DNA from: Diphasiastrum complanatum
Taxonomy: Eukaryota; Streptophyta; Lycopodiopsida; Lycopodiales; Lycopodiaceae
Direction of reading: 5' to 3'
Assembly (NCBI GenBank): GCA_029204225.1
Contig: CM055105.1
Coordinates: forward strand, 13,783,721-13,847,720
Length of the DNA: 64,000 nucleotides
Below are positions 32,704 to 44,881 of this stretch, piece by piece. The notes under the pieces are model-generated. The model did no database searches. It had not been told where the DNA came from and saw only the letters and a program-made list of their open reading frames with translations. Made by a program: the position numbers and the translations under genes. Each line of letters starts with the position of its first letter. The first letter of the stretch is position 1.

Positions 32704-33366
32704 TACCCGCGGTACCAGGGCGATACCATTTTAAATATTTTTTTTTTTAAATATTTTTAATAATTTTTTTTTGAATATTAACTACCAAAAAAGGACAAAA
32801 AAAAGTTTAAAAAAAATGGTTCTGGGTGTAAACAAAGAGGGTACAGTACATGATGCAGGGGACTGGTGAAGTGGCACATGGGCACTGCGGGTGAGCAGAC
32901 CGAGGGGCCAATGGGAGACCAACACAGGTGGGTAGCATCACATGGGGGCAAGTACAGAGGCACATGGGCACTGTGGGTGAGCAGACCATGGAGCCAATGG
33001 GAGACCAACACAGGGGGGGAGCATCACATGGGGGCAGGTACAGAGGCACATGGGACAAATCCGGCCAGGTACACCGTCACATGGGCACTGTGGGGGAGCA
33101 GACCACGGACCCAATTGGAGTGCAGCATGTGGTACAGGTACATAAAGCAGGTACAGTAGCACATCCCAATTAATGGGGACACGTACAAGGGCACATGGAG
33201 GGATCATCAACAACTGCACATGGGGGAACAGGCTGTGGGGTTAAATAGGCACTCACGAGGCTGTGAGAGCCAGTGAAAGGCTGTGAGAGAGAGGCTATGA
33301 GAGGCATTGTGAGAGTTATTGTGAGAGGCATTGTGAGAGCCAGTTCGAGAAACAGGGTATCGTGAG

Positions 33367-33715
33367 ATGGCAGAGTGCATACCACCAAGGCCTGAGGAAG
33401 CTCGAGGAAGATGTCTGAAGGCACAAAGAAAGGCATCAAAAGCAAGAGGCAGACATTGCAGAGATGCTGTGACAAACTCGGGAGAGACACCCAGAGCTGC
33501 AGATCCCCGCCCCCGCTGTGGCCCCTGCTCCCGCTGTCGAGCTGGATTTGGATGAGCAGATCGGAATGAACTTCACACGACGGCAGCTCATCATGTTCAG
33601 GGAAAGGGCTGCCCACCGTCGGGCTGACCAGGAGGCAGCTCGGGCTAACCGGGAGGCAGAGCGAGAGCGACATAACAATGCTCCTGACGAGGGCGAGTCA
33701 GTGGAGGATCCATAG
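33367..33715 (+). pseudogene. Small charged gene, copy H (frameshifted)
   Basis: ATG at 33,367 (MAECIPPRPEEARG) with several indels in the first half. From 33,518 the correct frame resumes (APAVELDLDEQIGMNFTRRQ) and ends DEGESVEDP at 33,715. The second block is nearly identical to other copies, while the first half is eroded. Confidence 0.75.
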
Positions 33716-34214
33716 GAATGTTTAGCATAGATGGGGTCTAGCCGTACGTGGCTGACTGTTGTTATGTAATGTTCATCAGTAGATGAGGCAGCATTTAGTG
33801 TCTAGCATAGTGTAAAGAATAGCCCCAGCCGTATGTGGCGGGAATACGTATTGTTATTTTGATACATCTGATGAATTAATGTACAATGTGTTTTTTGTGC
33901 AATGTGTGCCTTGTGTATTGCAATCTGATGTATGTGTTTATGAAATGCTATCAGGGGGGTTGTATTTCTGTGTTCTGCATATGCTCTCAATCTCTGTAGT
34001 GAAAACTAGTTGAAAACACACACACACCATTTGAAGTAAAACTGCAAGTAGAACATCACAATTACAAATTGACAAATACACACTGTGCAGTGAATAGAAT
34101 ACGTCCAACACTGAATATAATATGGAAAATGGTCTGAATACAGTGTTCGACCATCTGGTCGCCAAACATGGAACATGATATGAAACTGCTAAAAATAAAA
34201 CAACAGAGCCACAA

Positions 34215-35454
34215 TCAATGCTCTAGCTCTGACTCAGACGAATGCTCTGGAGACAACTCAGGGCCCCGAGCTGACTCTCGCAGCCGATATTTGTGCCTGT
34301 CTGGAGCTGGCATGGGCTGTGTATCAGAAGAGGGCTCGTCACTAGCATCATCCCAATCTGCCTCTGCATCAGCCCCCAAGCAAGCCAAACCAACAACACC
34401 TGCTCCAGCTCGCTGTAATGCTGCACCTCTAGCTGTACCTGGAGCCCTGCGTGGTCGTCCTCTCCTCCCTGGCAGTTTCTGTGCCTTGCCTTTCTTGTTC
34501 GGTGCACCCTTGGGCCTTCCTGGTCTCTTGCGGACAAGAGGAGCTGTTAATGCCTTGTCTCCCCCATGCAAATCACCTGGCTGGCTAGGCTGGGCCCAAG
34601 CCGAGGCCGGCTGGGATAGGGAAGCAAAAGAGGGAACTCCTTGTGCAGCTGAGCGAGGATGATGAGCTCCTAGAGTGTGTGCCCGTGGGGCTGCTGCTGG
34701 TGGAGGGACTGGTTGTGAAGGAGGCAAGTACAGCGGCGATATGTATTGAAAGGGGCATGCGGTGGCCGGTACTGGTACATCCTGGGTGCTGCCGAAGGGG
34801 GAGCCAGTGGAGTGGGTGCTGCCAAAGGAGGAGGACGTGGAGTGGGTGTTGCCACTGGAGGAGCAGCTGGAGGAGCCACTGTGGATGTGGGCGCTGCGAG
34901 AGAAAACTTGGGCACAGATGGTGGCCTGCCATGGAGACCTGGTGCTGTAGAAGTGGACGACAATAGAGGGGCTGCAGGCCTGAATGGCATCGGTGGCACT
35001 GGAGGAGCTGTGCGGCGCACATATACCCTCTGAGGAGCTGGAGGAACTGTAGGCACGTCATGCGGCTGCTCTGGCTGGGACTCCGTGTATGGCATGCTGG
35101 CAAGAGATGAAGGGGGTGCCCTGACACTCGGCATCTGCTGGGCCTCTGAATCAAATGTGGCAATCAGGTCGTCCAGCTGGGCATCTGAATACAAATGCTC
35201 TGGGCTCTGGGCCTCATCCTGTGCACCATCCTCTGAATCATCCTGTGCCTCATCATGTGCACCCTGTAGACCCTGCATGGCCTCCCAATCTGTGCAATCA
35301 AAGTCATCTGGTGTGCTGTCGTAGTAACGGCCATGACTCTATGCTGCACGCATCCAAACATCTGCGGGACCGGCATCTAAACCACTCTGCCCTCTATCAA
35401 GAGCCTCCTCCATCATGTCGACATGGGTAGGTATGCCACTGGCCCCCCCCTGTG
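34215..35454 (-). pseudogene. Transposase exon 4, first copy in H
   Basis: Two overlapping frames: from MQGLQGAHDEAQDDSEDG (35,278) to about 34,740, then after a frameshift near RPPHAPF from PPSQPVPPPAAAPRAHT to SESELEH (34,215). AT-hooks RKRPGRPKGAPNKKG and PGRRGRPRR are intact. The first part of exon 4 ends abruptly at about 35,454, where the second copy begins. Confidence 0.78.
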
Positions 35455-35989
35455 TGCCCTGAGTGAAGGATCCGTAGGAATGTTTAGAATAGATAAGGTC
35501 TAGCCGTATGTGGTGGACTGTTGTTATGTAATTTTCGGTAGTGAATGAAGCAGCATTCAGTTTCTAACATAGTATAAAGAACAGCCCCAACCGTATATGA
35601 CGAGATACGTATTGTTATTTTGATACATCTCTTGAATTAATATACGATGTGTTTTTCTGTGCAACGCGCGCCTGGTGTAATGCAATGTAATGTATGTGTT
35701 TATGAAATGCTATCAGGGGGGGGTGCATTTCTATGAAGTGCATCTACTATCATCCTCTGTAGTTGAAATTAATTGAAAATACGATTCACACATGCACATA
35801 CAATTTGAGATAAAATTGAAAACAGAGCATCACATTCACAAATCGACATATACAAAATGTGCAACAAATAAAGTACGTCTAACACTGGATATAATGTGAA
35901 AAATGGTCTGAATACAATGTTCGACCATCTGGCCGCCAAACATGGAACATGATATCAAACTGCTAAAAAATAAAATAACAGAGCCACAA

Positions 35990-37545
35990 TCAATGCTCTG
36001 GCTCTGACTCAAAAGAATGCTCCGGGGACAACTCAGGGCCCCGAGCTGACTCTCGCAGCCGATATCTATGCATGTCTTGAACTGGCATGGGCTGTGTATC
36101 CGAGGAGGAGGACTCGTCACTAGCATCATCCCAATCTGCCTCTGCATCAGCCCCCAAGCAAGCCAAACCAACAACACCTGCTCCAGCTGAATGTGATAAT
36201 GCACCTCTAGCTGCACCTGGAGCCCTGCGAGGTCGTCCTATCTTCCCTGGCTGTTTCTGTGCTCTGCCTTTCTTGTTCGGTGCACCCTTGGGCCTTCCTA
36301 GTCTCTTGCAGACGAGGAGAGCTGTCAATGCCTCATCACCCCCATGCAAATCACCTGGCTGGCTACGTTGGGCCCAAGCTGAGTCCAACTGGGATAGGGA
36401 AGCCAAAGAGGGGTATCCCTATGCAGCTGAGAGAGGAGGATGAGCCCGTGGAGTGCGTGCCCGTGGGGCTGCTGCTGGTGGAGGAACTAGCTGTGGAGGG
36501 GCCGTCCCTGCATACAGCGGCGATATGTACTGAAAGGGGCATTGTGGTGGCCGGTACTGGTACATCCTTGCTGCCAAAGGAGGAGGATGTGAAGTGGGTG
36601 CTGCCACTTGAGGAGCCACAGTGAATGTGGGCGCTGCAAGAGAAAACTTGGGCACAGATGGTGGCTTGCCATGGAAACCTGGTGCTGCAGAAGTGGATGG
36701 TGATGGAGGGGCTGCAGGCCTCAATGGCATCGGTTGCACTGGAGGTGTTGTGCAGCGCATATAAACCCTCTGCGGAACTGCAGGCACCTCATGTAGCTGC
36801 TCTGGCTAAGTCTCTGTGTAGGGCATGCTGGCAAGAGACGATGGGGGTGCCCTGACACTCGGCATCTGCTGGGCCTCTGAATCCAACGTGGCAATCAAGT
36901 CGTCTAGCTAGGCATCAGAATACAAATGCTCTGGGCCTCATCCTGTGCACCATCCTCTGACACTGGCCATGACTCATCCTGTGCACCAAGTGGACCCTAC
37001 ATGGCCTCCCAATCGGTACAATCGAAGTCATCTGGTGTATCCTCTGGTGTGCTGTCAAAGTAACGCCCATGACTCTGTACCGCACGCATCCAAGCAGCTA
37101 CAAGACCGGCATGTAAATCACTCTGCCCTCTATCAAGAGCCTCCTCCATCATATCGACATAGGTAGGTATGCCACTGGCCCCCCCTGTGTGCCCTCCCTG
37201 TCTCCCGGTGAAACCTGTGCCATGTGCCCCACCTCTGCCACGTGATGCACCTGTGAGACCTGCCCGTAGCGTGTGCCCAACAGCTGTATCATCTGCCTCA
37301 TCCCACTCTGGTCTGGCGAACACAACCCGAATGGGCTCATCCTCATCCTGCTCATCCTCTGACACTGGCTCATCTGCCTCATACAATGGAGGCTCTCGGT
37401 GATCAAGCCCAAGCTCTCTCTCTCTCATCTCGGCAAGCTCCCTCTCTCTCTCTGCCATCAACTATGTGCCCAAGTCCTCTGCAGGCATGGGATGGGTGCT
37501 GTCCGTAGGCAAATCAACCTGGCGCTCCAAATCAGATATCTTCAT
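35990..37545 (-). pseudogene. Transposase exon 4, second copy in H
   Basis: Reads from ISDLERQVDLPTD near 37,545 through LGLDHREPPLYEADEPVSED, TYVDMMEEALDRG and WEAM, and ends FESEPEH at 35,990. It has several stops and frameshifts (for example in the 36,800-36,960 region). The AT-hooks are weakened (CKRLGRPKGAPNKKG and PGKIGRPRR). Confidence 0.75.
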
Positions 37546-37651
37546 CGGCAAGGTTAAAATTTAGCATGTTAGGAAAACAACATGATCAGGAATTGAAACC
37601 AACATATTAGTGAGCCGTCAACCAACATGCTATGGGAGAATAGCCTATCAC

Positions 37652-37813
37652 CTGCAATGCGCTCGTAATGGTCGGCAGTCTCCTGGCGAGACGTGCATTG
37701 GTGCTACAGAATACCAACCGCTCCAGCTGACTCACTGACAGCCTGTTTCTTCTCCTCGTGTGAATGAGGGCCCATGTGCTCCAATTACGCTCACACACGG
37801 AGGCAGCACAACC
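37652..37813 (-). pseudogene. Transposase exon 3 in H
   Basis: 54 codons, GCAASVCERNWSTWALIHTR and onward, with acceptor ACCACAG and donor CAG|GTGATA. The catalytic Glu codon is intact. It is the same length as in B and G. Confidence 0.8.
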
Positions 37814-37901
37814 CTGTGGTACATGCAATGGAATGGTTCAGCCCATGTGCACGAGTGGAATGTCAACGAAAGACAACAAGGGAGGATGAGATGAGATGCA
37901 T

Positions 37902-38245
37902 ACCTATGAAAGGACACGCGGTGCAAGACGCTGTATGGAGGGATAGGTGCTACCGAACATGGTCCACCAGGTAATGGGGAGCTACCTCCTCTCTAGATCC
38001 TAAGCAGCCGGGTGACTGAACGTGCCCATGCCGAAACGAAATGCAGCTAGCTCCTCCATGAGTCTGATAGGATCCAAACCAATGTGTGGGCCCACCCTGT
38101 GGATGTACTCAAGCCAATCCGCCTCGAGCTCTCTGTCTGTGACCTATGTCGGAGAGAGGAAGAGGGGATGCAGTATGTGTGCAACGCTATGGATACTCCT
38201 GTGAAAGTAGTTCCACCGCGTCTCCCAGATGAACTTCAGCTGATC
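37902..38245 (-). pseudogene. Transposase exon 2 in H
   Basis: Contains KFIWETRWNYFHRSIH, DRELEADWLEYIH and ITWWTMFGS followed by YPSIQRLA. This copy keeps the Trp-Trp motif lost from B and G. The 5' edge of the exon is degenerate (GATCCTACATG in place of the usual acceptor region). Confidence 0.7.
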
Positions 38246-38381
38246 CTACATGTGAGAGGCATGTGGTTTAACCTATTCAGGCACGTGATCGAAGCGAAAT
38301 ACGGAAAAACGTAACTTCAACCCAAAAATAAACTAGCAATCACTGAAAAAAGTTAAGCGCAAATACATTGCTATACTGCTT

Positions 38382-38596
38382 ACCTCTCTGGCTGCAAGAT
38401 GGGCAGTTGCAGGAATTGTCCAATCCGGTTAATGAGCTCATACACCAGTCCAAGTGTGGACCCCTTGTTGTCAACCATGCGGAGAACAATGTAGAGTGGT
38501 CGAAGGAGTCCTGACAATGTCTGCGCATCCCTCCAGAACTGGTCTCCCCTCACCGTGGAGAAAAGTGCTTCCCATCCTCTATGCGTTGGAACGTAT
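38382..38596 (-). pseudogene. Transposase exon 1 (3' end only) in H
   Basis: Reads SSTVRGDQFWRDAQTLSGLL to LPILQPER with donor GTAAGC. It is interrupted at 38,596 (AACGTA) by the start of an LTR (TGTTGAAG). The BED and DUF659 parts are not found on the other side of the retrotransposon. Confidence 0.75.
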
Positions 38597-38701
38597 TGTT
38601 GAAGAGTAATGCCTATTTTACCCCTTTGGCTAAGCACTAGTTAAGTTGTAAGTTGTACATAACTCATGGGGCATGTTATTAAATAAATACATGAGACCCC
38701 C
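38597..38701 (+). mobile_element. Old LTR, left piece (split by the gypsy element)
   Basis: Begins TGTTGAAGAGTAATGCC directly after hAT sequence and ends at GAGACCCCC, the target duplication of the inserted gypsy element. The rest of this LTR is at 44,882-45,179. The total LTR would be about 0.4 kb, ending ATCATCA just before a primer-site-like TGATATCAGAGC. Confidence 0.6.
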
Positions 38702-39149
38702 AGTTATGGACTCGGCTCATTACATTCGCCGCGTCCATTTACATTTACAGTTACTTTACTTTATGCATAAGCAAGCCTTGGGCCCTTTTCTATTCATGAG
38801 TGACATTCAGACTATATGGTTGGCCTTTGGCCTTATTATTCATTATTAGGCCATTTGGACATATTACTGGAGAGTGGGGGCCTTCTTGGAGGGCGCACTA
38901 TTATCCCTCCCAGTTGGGCCCTAGCCACTGGAGCTTCCTTTTAGGGCTTCCTCTTGGCTATAAGTAGGGAAACTGTGTCATTTGTCATTCAGCTGATGAT
39001 ATTGATCTCTCTCTTTAGCCTCCTTAATCTCTCTCTTTCCTGCTTTCTAGGGTTAAGTCTTGCTTATGTGCTGCTTTCATAGCTTAAGTCTTGCTTATGT
39101 GATGCTTTCATAGCTTAGCTCTAGATCAGCTGTGGCTCTATTCGTAACT
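38702..39149 (+). repeat. 5' LTR of the gypsy element
   Basis: Starts AGTTATGGACTCGGC and ends CTATTCGTAACT. The ends form the inverted pair AGTTA/TAACT rather than the usual TG...CA; the boundaries are set by the target duplication and by the primer site. GGCTATAAGTAGGG (about 38,955) may be the promoter TATA region. Confidence 0.92.
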
Positions 39150-39161
39150 TGGTATCAGAGC
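39150..39161 (+). promoter_or_regulatory. Primer-binding site (tRNA-iMet)
   Basis: TGGTATCAGAGC immediately follows the 5' LTR. It is complementary to the 3' end of plant initiator tRNA-Met, the usual primer of plant LTR retrotransposons. Confidence 0.93.
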
Positions 39162-39779
39162 ACTTTTCTGAGCACAATCTGGAATTTTGTCTTTGCTGCC
39201 TTGCCTTGCTCCTCCATCACTGCTCCTTCCACTCCTTCCTGCCCAGCGTTCCCCCTGTTTTGTCCCCTCTTTTCTTTGCTGCCCAGCGCTCCTCCTCTTC
39301 CTTTCCATCGCTATCCCTACCTTCCGACCTATCACTTTCGTCTGATATTTTTCCAGTTTGCAGCCATCTTCCACAGTTAGTTCCCTGACTGTCCAACGCC
39401 CATCCTCATCCAAAAACTACCCAATTCCGACATCATTTGCTATTCCAAACAACTAAAATTCTTCAACCTGTAAATCGCTGCCTCAGCACTCCCAACTTGT
39501 CACTTTTGCCTTTTTTTTCTCCAATTCCAGCCATCTTTTACAGCTTATCAAAAGGCTGTCGCGCGCTCATTTTCCACCACATTTTCAGGAATTCTGACTC
39601 CGTTTACTCTTTCAAATTCACATTGTATCCCTGGCTGTCCAACGCATTTTTACAGCTTCTCCATTGTTCATTGCTATCTGTTTTGTTCAGTTGTGATAAT
39701 ATTGGTTGTAATAGGCTAATTTGGGGTGACGACAAGAGTCCGCTCCCTCAAGTTTTCGTCTATTCCTTCCACTATCATT

Positions 39780-40898
39780 ATGGCACATTCACCTACCCCG
39801 AGTGAGACTACTCAGGAAACCTTATCCAATCAGTTTCGTCGCATGGATGAGACCCTTTCTGTCCTCGTTCTTCGCTTCGATTCAGTTATGACCGGCTTTG
39901 CTACTATGCAGTCACAGATTGATTCTTTACAGCCTCATGGTCCTGGTAAAGCTCCTGTTTTTCCTACATTTGGGACTCCCCCTCCATTTGGATTTCCATC
40001 TTCTTCTGCTAGTCAGCCTGGTGGTGGACCGTTCATTCCATCTAACCCACCTCCTGGTTTCTTTCCTCGTCCCCCCCTTCCTGAGCCACACTTTGCTCGA
40101 GACTTTCGTGATAGGGTCCTACAGCTTGCTACCTATTCCGGTTCCTCCGACGGGAACTTATTAGAGAATTGGTTTGCTAAGCTTGACACATATTTTCAGA
40201 TTTACCCCAAGACTGATCCTCAGAAGATCCAGTTGGCTGCTTTACATTTAGATGGACGTGCCGCCACGTGGTGGCGAGTTTATAGAGTTGATCCTGATCG
40301 GGAAGGGCTCCATGTATGGCATACTTTTCGCCGTGACCTCCGCCATGCTATGATTGATCCTCAGTGGCTTGACCACCAACGTGATACATTCCGTAGTCTC
40401 ACTCAGACCAGTGATCTTGCTTCTTATACAGATCAGTTTATGGAGCTTTCTTATCTTTTCACAGATCTACAACCCACTGAGCTTATTTCTCGTTACATTG
40501 TTGGGCTTCGTGGTGCTTTACGTTATGATGTTTATTCCTTCCGTCCTACCACACTTGTTGAGGCGATGTCTCTTGCCAGTACTTTACAGCATAAGTATTC
40601 TGACACCCTTCCTTCCCGCTTCTCCCGACCCCGTCCTTCTGCTTCATCTTTTCTCGCTACGTTCACCCCTACACCGGCCCCTTCTGTTCCAGCTCTCTCC
40701 ATTGCCCCTTCACCTCCTCGTCCTCCGACTCCTCGACCTGCTTTTGTCTGACGTTACACGTCTGCAGAGTTCGCTGATCTTCAGCAGAAGCGTCTTTGCT
40801 TTCGTTGTAAGAGTCCTGACCATCTTGCCCGTGATTGTCGCCAGCCTCTCCCTACTACTACTGCTGTTTTTTACCATGAGGGCACTACTCCAGATGAT
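39780..40898 (+). pseudogene. gypsy gag (one in-frame stop)
   Basis: ATG at 39,780 (MAHSPTPSETTQ). The capsid region (LENWFAKLDTYFQIYP, then AALHLDGRAATWWRVY) is the retrotransposon gag domain. A Pro/Ser-rich spacer follows, then TGA at 40,749. The same frame continues with the zinc knuckle CFRCKSPDHLARDC (CX2CX4HX4C). Gag packages the element RNA into virus-like particles in the cytoplasm. The stop is probably a C-to-T change of an Arg codon. Confidence 0.9.
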
Positions 40899-42800
40899 TC
40901 CGATATCTACATTCATATTTATGATGAACCTGACTTATCCTCTGAGCCTTCCCCTGATTTACTTCCTGCTACTTGCCATGCTCAGCTTGCCTATGCTACT
41001 TGGACAGGGCGTCCTGGTCCTCGCTCCATTCGGTTACGTGTGCGTATTACAGGTCGAGAGTATATTGCTTTAGTTGATACTGGTAGCACTCATTCTTTTA
41101 TTAGCAGTTATATCACTAGTCGGATCTGTGCTTCACCTGTTCCTGCTTCCCAGCCTCTCACAGTTAAGGTTGCCAGTTCTCATTCTTTTCCTAGTTCTCA
41201 GATGTTTCAGCGTTTACCATACCGCATTGGAGATTTCTCTGGACAGGCAGATCTTTACATTATCCCTATGGAGCGTTATGATCTTATCCTTGGTGCTGAT
41301 TGGTTTGCATCTCTTGGAGCCGTTACACTGGACTTGACACAACAGACATTGACATTTGTACATGATGCAGTTACACACTCACTTGTGGGCATTGATTCTC
41401 AGGGAGACTTCCAGTTGATTACTGGGAAGCAGTTTATTCGCACCATGCCGAAGGCTCATTGTGCTGCCTTATTATGTGTTCAGCGGGCAGTACCAGTTCC
41501 TCCAGTTTCTACACCAGCAGCTGTTCCTCAGGTGATTTCTGACTTATTACATCAGTATGCTTTTGTCTTTTCAGAACCTACGACGCTACCACCATTACGT
41601 GACGTGAACCATCATATTGATTTGCGTCCTGGTTCTGCTCCTCCCTCCCGTCCCCCTTATCGTATGTCTCGATCTGAGCGTGATGAGCTTGAGCTCCATA
41701 TTACTGCCTTGTTAAATCAGGGTCTCATTGTTCCTAGCCACAGCCCTTTTGGTGCTCCTGTTCTCCTTATTAATAAGAAAGATGGTACCAAACGCCTTTG
41801 TATTGATTACCGTGCTTTAAATAAGTTGACTATTCGTAATCAGTACCCTATTCCACACATGGATGACCTCTTTGACCAGCTCGGTACCTCTAAAATCTTT
41901 TCCAAGATAGACCTTCGTTTTGGATACTACCAAATCAGGATGCACCCTTCTGACGAACATAAGACTGCTTTCCGTACTCATCTTGGTTTATATGAATTTC
42001 GTGTGCTTCCTTTTGGTGTTACTAATGGCCCTCCTACGTTCCAGAATGTGATGAATAACGTCTTACGTCCGCTTCTTGGTCATTGTGTCTTGGTTTATTT
42101 TGATGATATTCTTATTTTTAGTCAGTCTCTTGTTGAGCATGTTGCCCATCTTTCCTCGGTCTTTCAGTTACTTGTACACCACCAGTTATTTGCTAAGTTG
42201 TCTAAATGTTCTTTTGTTGTTTCTGAGATCGAGTTTCTTGGTTTTCTTATTTGTAATGGTCACATTCGTCTGGACCCTCATAAGGTTCAGGCCATCCAGG
42301 ATTGGCCTATACCTACTGATATTCATCATGTTCGTATGTTTCTTGGGTTAGCCACTCACCTTCGTCGTCCAGTTCCTCATTTTGCCACTATCGCAACTCC
42401 TCTTCATGCACTTTTGAAGAATTCTAGTACTTTTCTGTGGACTCCTGATTGTCAGACAGCGTTTGATACTCTTCGTCGTGCTGTTGTTGATGTTGCCGCT
42501 ATGTGTTTACCACAGTTTGATCAGAAGTTTCTTGTTGAGACTGATGCTAGCAATGTTGGTTTGGGTGCTTTACTTCGCCAGTCACAATGTATTATTGCTT
42601 ATGAGTCGCGTCGTCTTCGCTCTTATGAGCAACGTTATTCTGTGCATGAGAAAGAGCTTCTTGCTATTATCTATGCTCTTAAGAAGTGGCGTCATTATCT
42701 GTATCGAGTCCCATTTGACATTATTACTGATCACCAATCTTTACGTTATCTGTTTTCTCAACGTGACCTTAGTGATCGTCAATTTTGTTGGTTGCAGTTT
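40899..42800 (+). pseudogene. gypsy protease, reverse transcriptase and RNase H
   Basis: Same frame as gag. The protease active site is ALVDTGSTHSF (about 41,068). Reverse transcriptase has KKDGTKRLCIDYRALN, FSKIDLRFGYYQIRM, LPFGVTNGP and the catalytic YFDDILIF. RNase H has VETDASNVGLGALL, HEKELLAIIYALKKWRHYL and TDHQSLRYL. The frame is lost near 42,797, where codons between FCWLQF and FPGRANTAAGALSRLP are missing. Confidence 0.93.
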
Positions 42801-44207
42801 TTCCTGGTCGTGCTAACACTGCTGCTGGTGCATTATCTCGTCTTCCAGCTTTGTTAAATACACTCGTTTCTACTATTCCTCCATGGTTTGATGCTCTACC
42901 TGCAGCATACCTTACATGTTCTGATTTTCGTGATGTTTATAGTTCTGCCCCACCTGTTTCGTCCAGTCCTCATCAGGTTTACTCCATTATTGACAACCAT
43001 CTTTATCATTATGATTCTCTTTGTATCCCTAGTTCTTTGGGTATCCGTTCCCAGTTGTTGTCGGATGCTCATTCCTCTCCTGTTGGGGGTCACTTTGGTT
43101 TTCAAAAGTCTTATGCTCGTCTCAAAGACCATTTCTATTAGCCCTCTCTTCGATCTGAGCTTGCTGTACTTATTCGTACCTGCCCTTTCTGTCTTCGTAA
43201 TAAGTACTCCCGTTCTAAATCTGTTGGTTTGCTCCAGAGTTGGCCTATTCCTCGTCGCCAGTGGACTGGACTTTATCCTTGGCCTTCCCCATACCCAGCG
43301 TGGTCACGATTCATGTATGGTGGTAGTTGACAGGTTCTCGAAACAGGCACATTTTATTCCAGTTCGCAGTACTATCACAGCAGAGCAGTGTGCACGTTTG
43401 TTCCTATCAGAGATTTTCCGCCTGCATGGATTTCCTCGTACTATCCTTTCTGATCGGGATAGTAAGTTTACATCTAAATTCTGGACAAAGCTTATGCGTA
43501 TTTTGGATGTTCAGCTTTTTATGGGTTCTGCTTATCATTCTACTTCTGATGGGCAGTCTGAGGTCCTTAACAGGATCCTTGAGGATTATTTACGCCATTT
43601 TGTTACTCCTTCAGGGAAGGATTGGGATCAGCATTTATGTTTTGCAGAGTATAGCTATAATAGCTCTGTTAGTACCAGCACAGGTGTCTCTCCATTTTTA
43701 TTATCTCATGGCTATGCACCTCTTTTACCTGGCATTCCTCTTCCTCCTGAGGATACACCTGTTACACTTGCATCTTTTCTATCAGGTGCTCGAGAGCTTA
43801 TTACTTGGGCCAGTTCTCATTTACAGCATGTTCAGCAGCGTTATCAGACCTCAGTTGATCGTCACCGCCGCCATGTTGAGTTTCAGCTTGGAGATATGGT
43901 TTATCTACGCTTACGGTTTGCACGTCATCATTTTGTCCAGGGCCATGCTTCTACTGAGAAGCTTGTACCACGTTATTATGGGCCTTATCGCATTGTGGAG
44001 GTTCTTAGTCCAGTTACATGTCGCTTACAGCTTCCTGCTTCCACACGCGCTTGTGATGTATTCCATGTCAGTTTATTACGTGCTGCTATTGAGGATGACG
44101 CTCCTTGTGATGCTGAGTTTCCTACTGCTCCAGAGTTATTTCCATTTTTACCTACTGCTATATTACGGGTCCGTCTATACCATAGTCGACGCCGCCGGCA
44201 GATTTAG
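42801..44207 (+). pseudogene. gypsy integrase
   Basis: In one frame: FPGRANTAAGALSRLP and the HHCC zinc-binding region (HSSPVGGHFG, TCPFCLRNK), with a TAG at 43,139 where a Trp is expected. After a second frameshift near 43,265 the core reads GLDFILGLPHT (Asp), ILSDRDSKFTSKFW (Asp) and DGQSEVLNRILEDYLR (Glu), completing the Asp-Asp-Glu triad. The C-terminal GPYRIVEVLSPVTCRLQLP block follows. It inserts the cDNA copy into the genome. Confidence 0.92.
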
Positions 44208-44381
44208 TTTTTGGTCCAGTGGGATGGTCGTCCTATTGAGGAGGCTACATGGGAGCCTATTGATGTGTTTTATCATACACCATTACTTGCGGATCAGGCT
44301 CGTGCTCTTGCTGTACTTGTTGATTCCTCTACATCAAATGTTCCTCTAGCTCTTGATGCACCAGGGCTTGCTGCTACTTGA
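44208..44381 (+). pseudogene. Chromodomain-like tail of the gypsy polyprotein
   Basis: After a TAG, the same frame reads FLVQWDGRPIEEATWEP, the core of a chromodomain as found at the end of chromovirus integrases, and ends GLAAT at 44,381. Such tails steer integration toward marked chromatin in related elements. Confidence 0.8.
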
Positions 44382-44427
44382 CCCGGTTATCTTTTCGGCA
44401 GTTGGGTCTTTTTTTTGTGTCGGGGAG

Positions 44428-44876
44428 AGTTATGGACTCGGCTCATTACATTCGCCGCGTCCATTTACATTTACAGTTACTTTACTTTATGCATAAGCAG
44501 GCCTGGGGCCCTTTTTTATTCATTAGTGACATTCAGACTATATGGTTGGCCTTTGGCCTTATTATTCATTATTAGGCCATTTGGACATATTACTGGAGAG
44601 TGGGGGCCTTCTTGGAGGGCGCACTATTATCCCTCCCAGTTGGGCCCTAGCCACTGGAAGCTTCCTTTTAGGGCTTCCTCTTGGCTATAAGTAGGGAAAC
44701 TGTGTCATTTGTCATTCAGCTGATGATATTGATCTCTCTCTTTGGCCTCCTTAATCTCTCTCTTTCCTGCTTTCTAGGGTTAAGTCTTGCTTATGTGCTG
44801 CTTTCATAGCTTAAGTCTTGCTTATGTGATGCTTTCATAGCTTAGCTCTAGATCAGCTGTGGCTCTATTCGTAACT
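44428..44876 (+). repeat. 3' LTR of the gypsy element
   Basis: Starts AGTTATGGACTCGGC after the purine-rich CGGGGAG and ends TTCGTAACT, followed by CCCCC. It differs from the 5' LTR at a small number of positions, so the insertion is moderately young. Confidence 0.93.
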
Positions 44877-44881
44877 CCCCC

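Larger units (their letters stand above)
32702..38596 (-). mobile_element. Element H: rearranged family 1 copy with duplicated 3' half
   Basis: The 3' terminus is damaged: CATA is followed directly by CCCGCGGTACCAGGG, so most terminal palindromes are missing. The region 32,702-35,460 (small gene, then exon 4) is followed at 35,461 by a second copy starting at the end of a small gene (GATCCGTAGGAATG) and continuing through exons 4, 3, 2 and part of exon 1. It is cut off at 38,596 by an LTR retrotransposon. The structure looks like a tandem duplication by unequal exchange. Confidence 0.8.
38702..44876 (+). mobile_element. Complete Ty3/gypsy chromovirus-like retrotransposon
   Basis: 6,175 bp with two LTRs (448 and 449 bp), a primer-binding site abutting the 5' LTR and a purine-rich tract before the 3' LTR. 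A perfect target duplication CCCCC lies at 38,697-38,701 and 44,877-44,881. Gene order is gag, protease, reverse transcriptase, RNase H, integrase, chromodomain-like tail, as in Ty3/gypsy. The reading frame carries single stops (40,749, 43,139, about 44,205) and two or more frameshifts, so it is non-functional but not ancient. Confidence 0.95.

Noticed and set aside
39898-44349. Leu-rich hydrophobic frames overlapping the gypsy gag-pol
   Set aside because: Shadow frames of T-rich coding sequence. The real frame carries the gag, protease, reverse transcriptase and integrase motifs.
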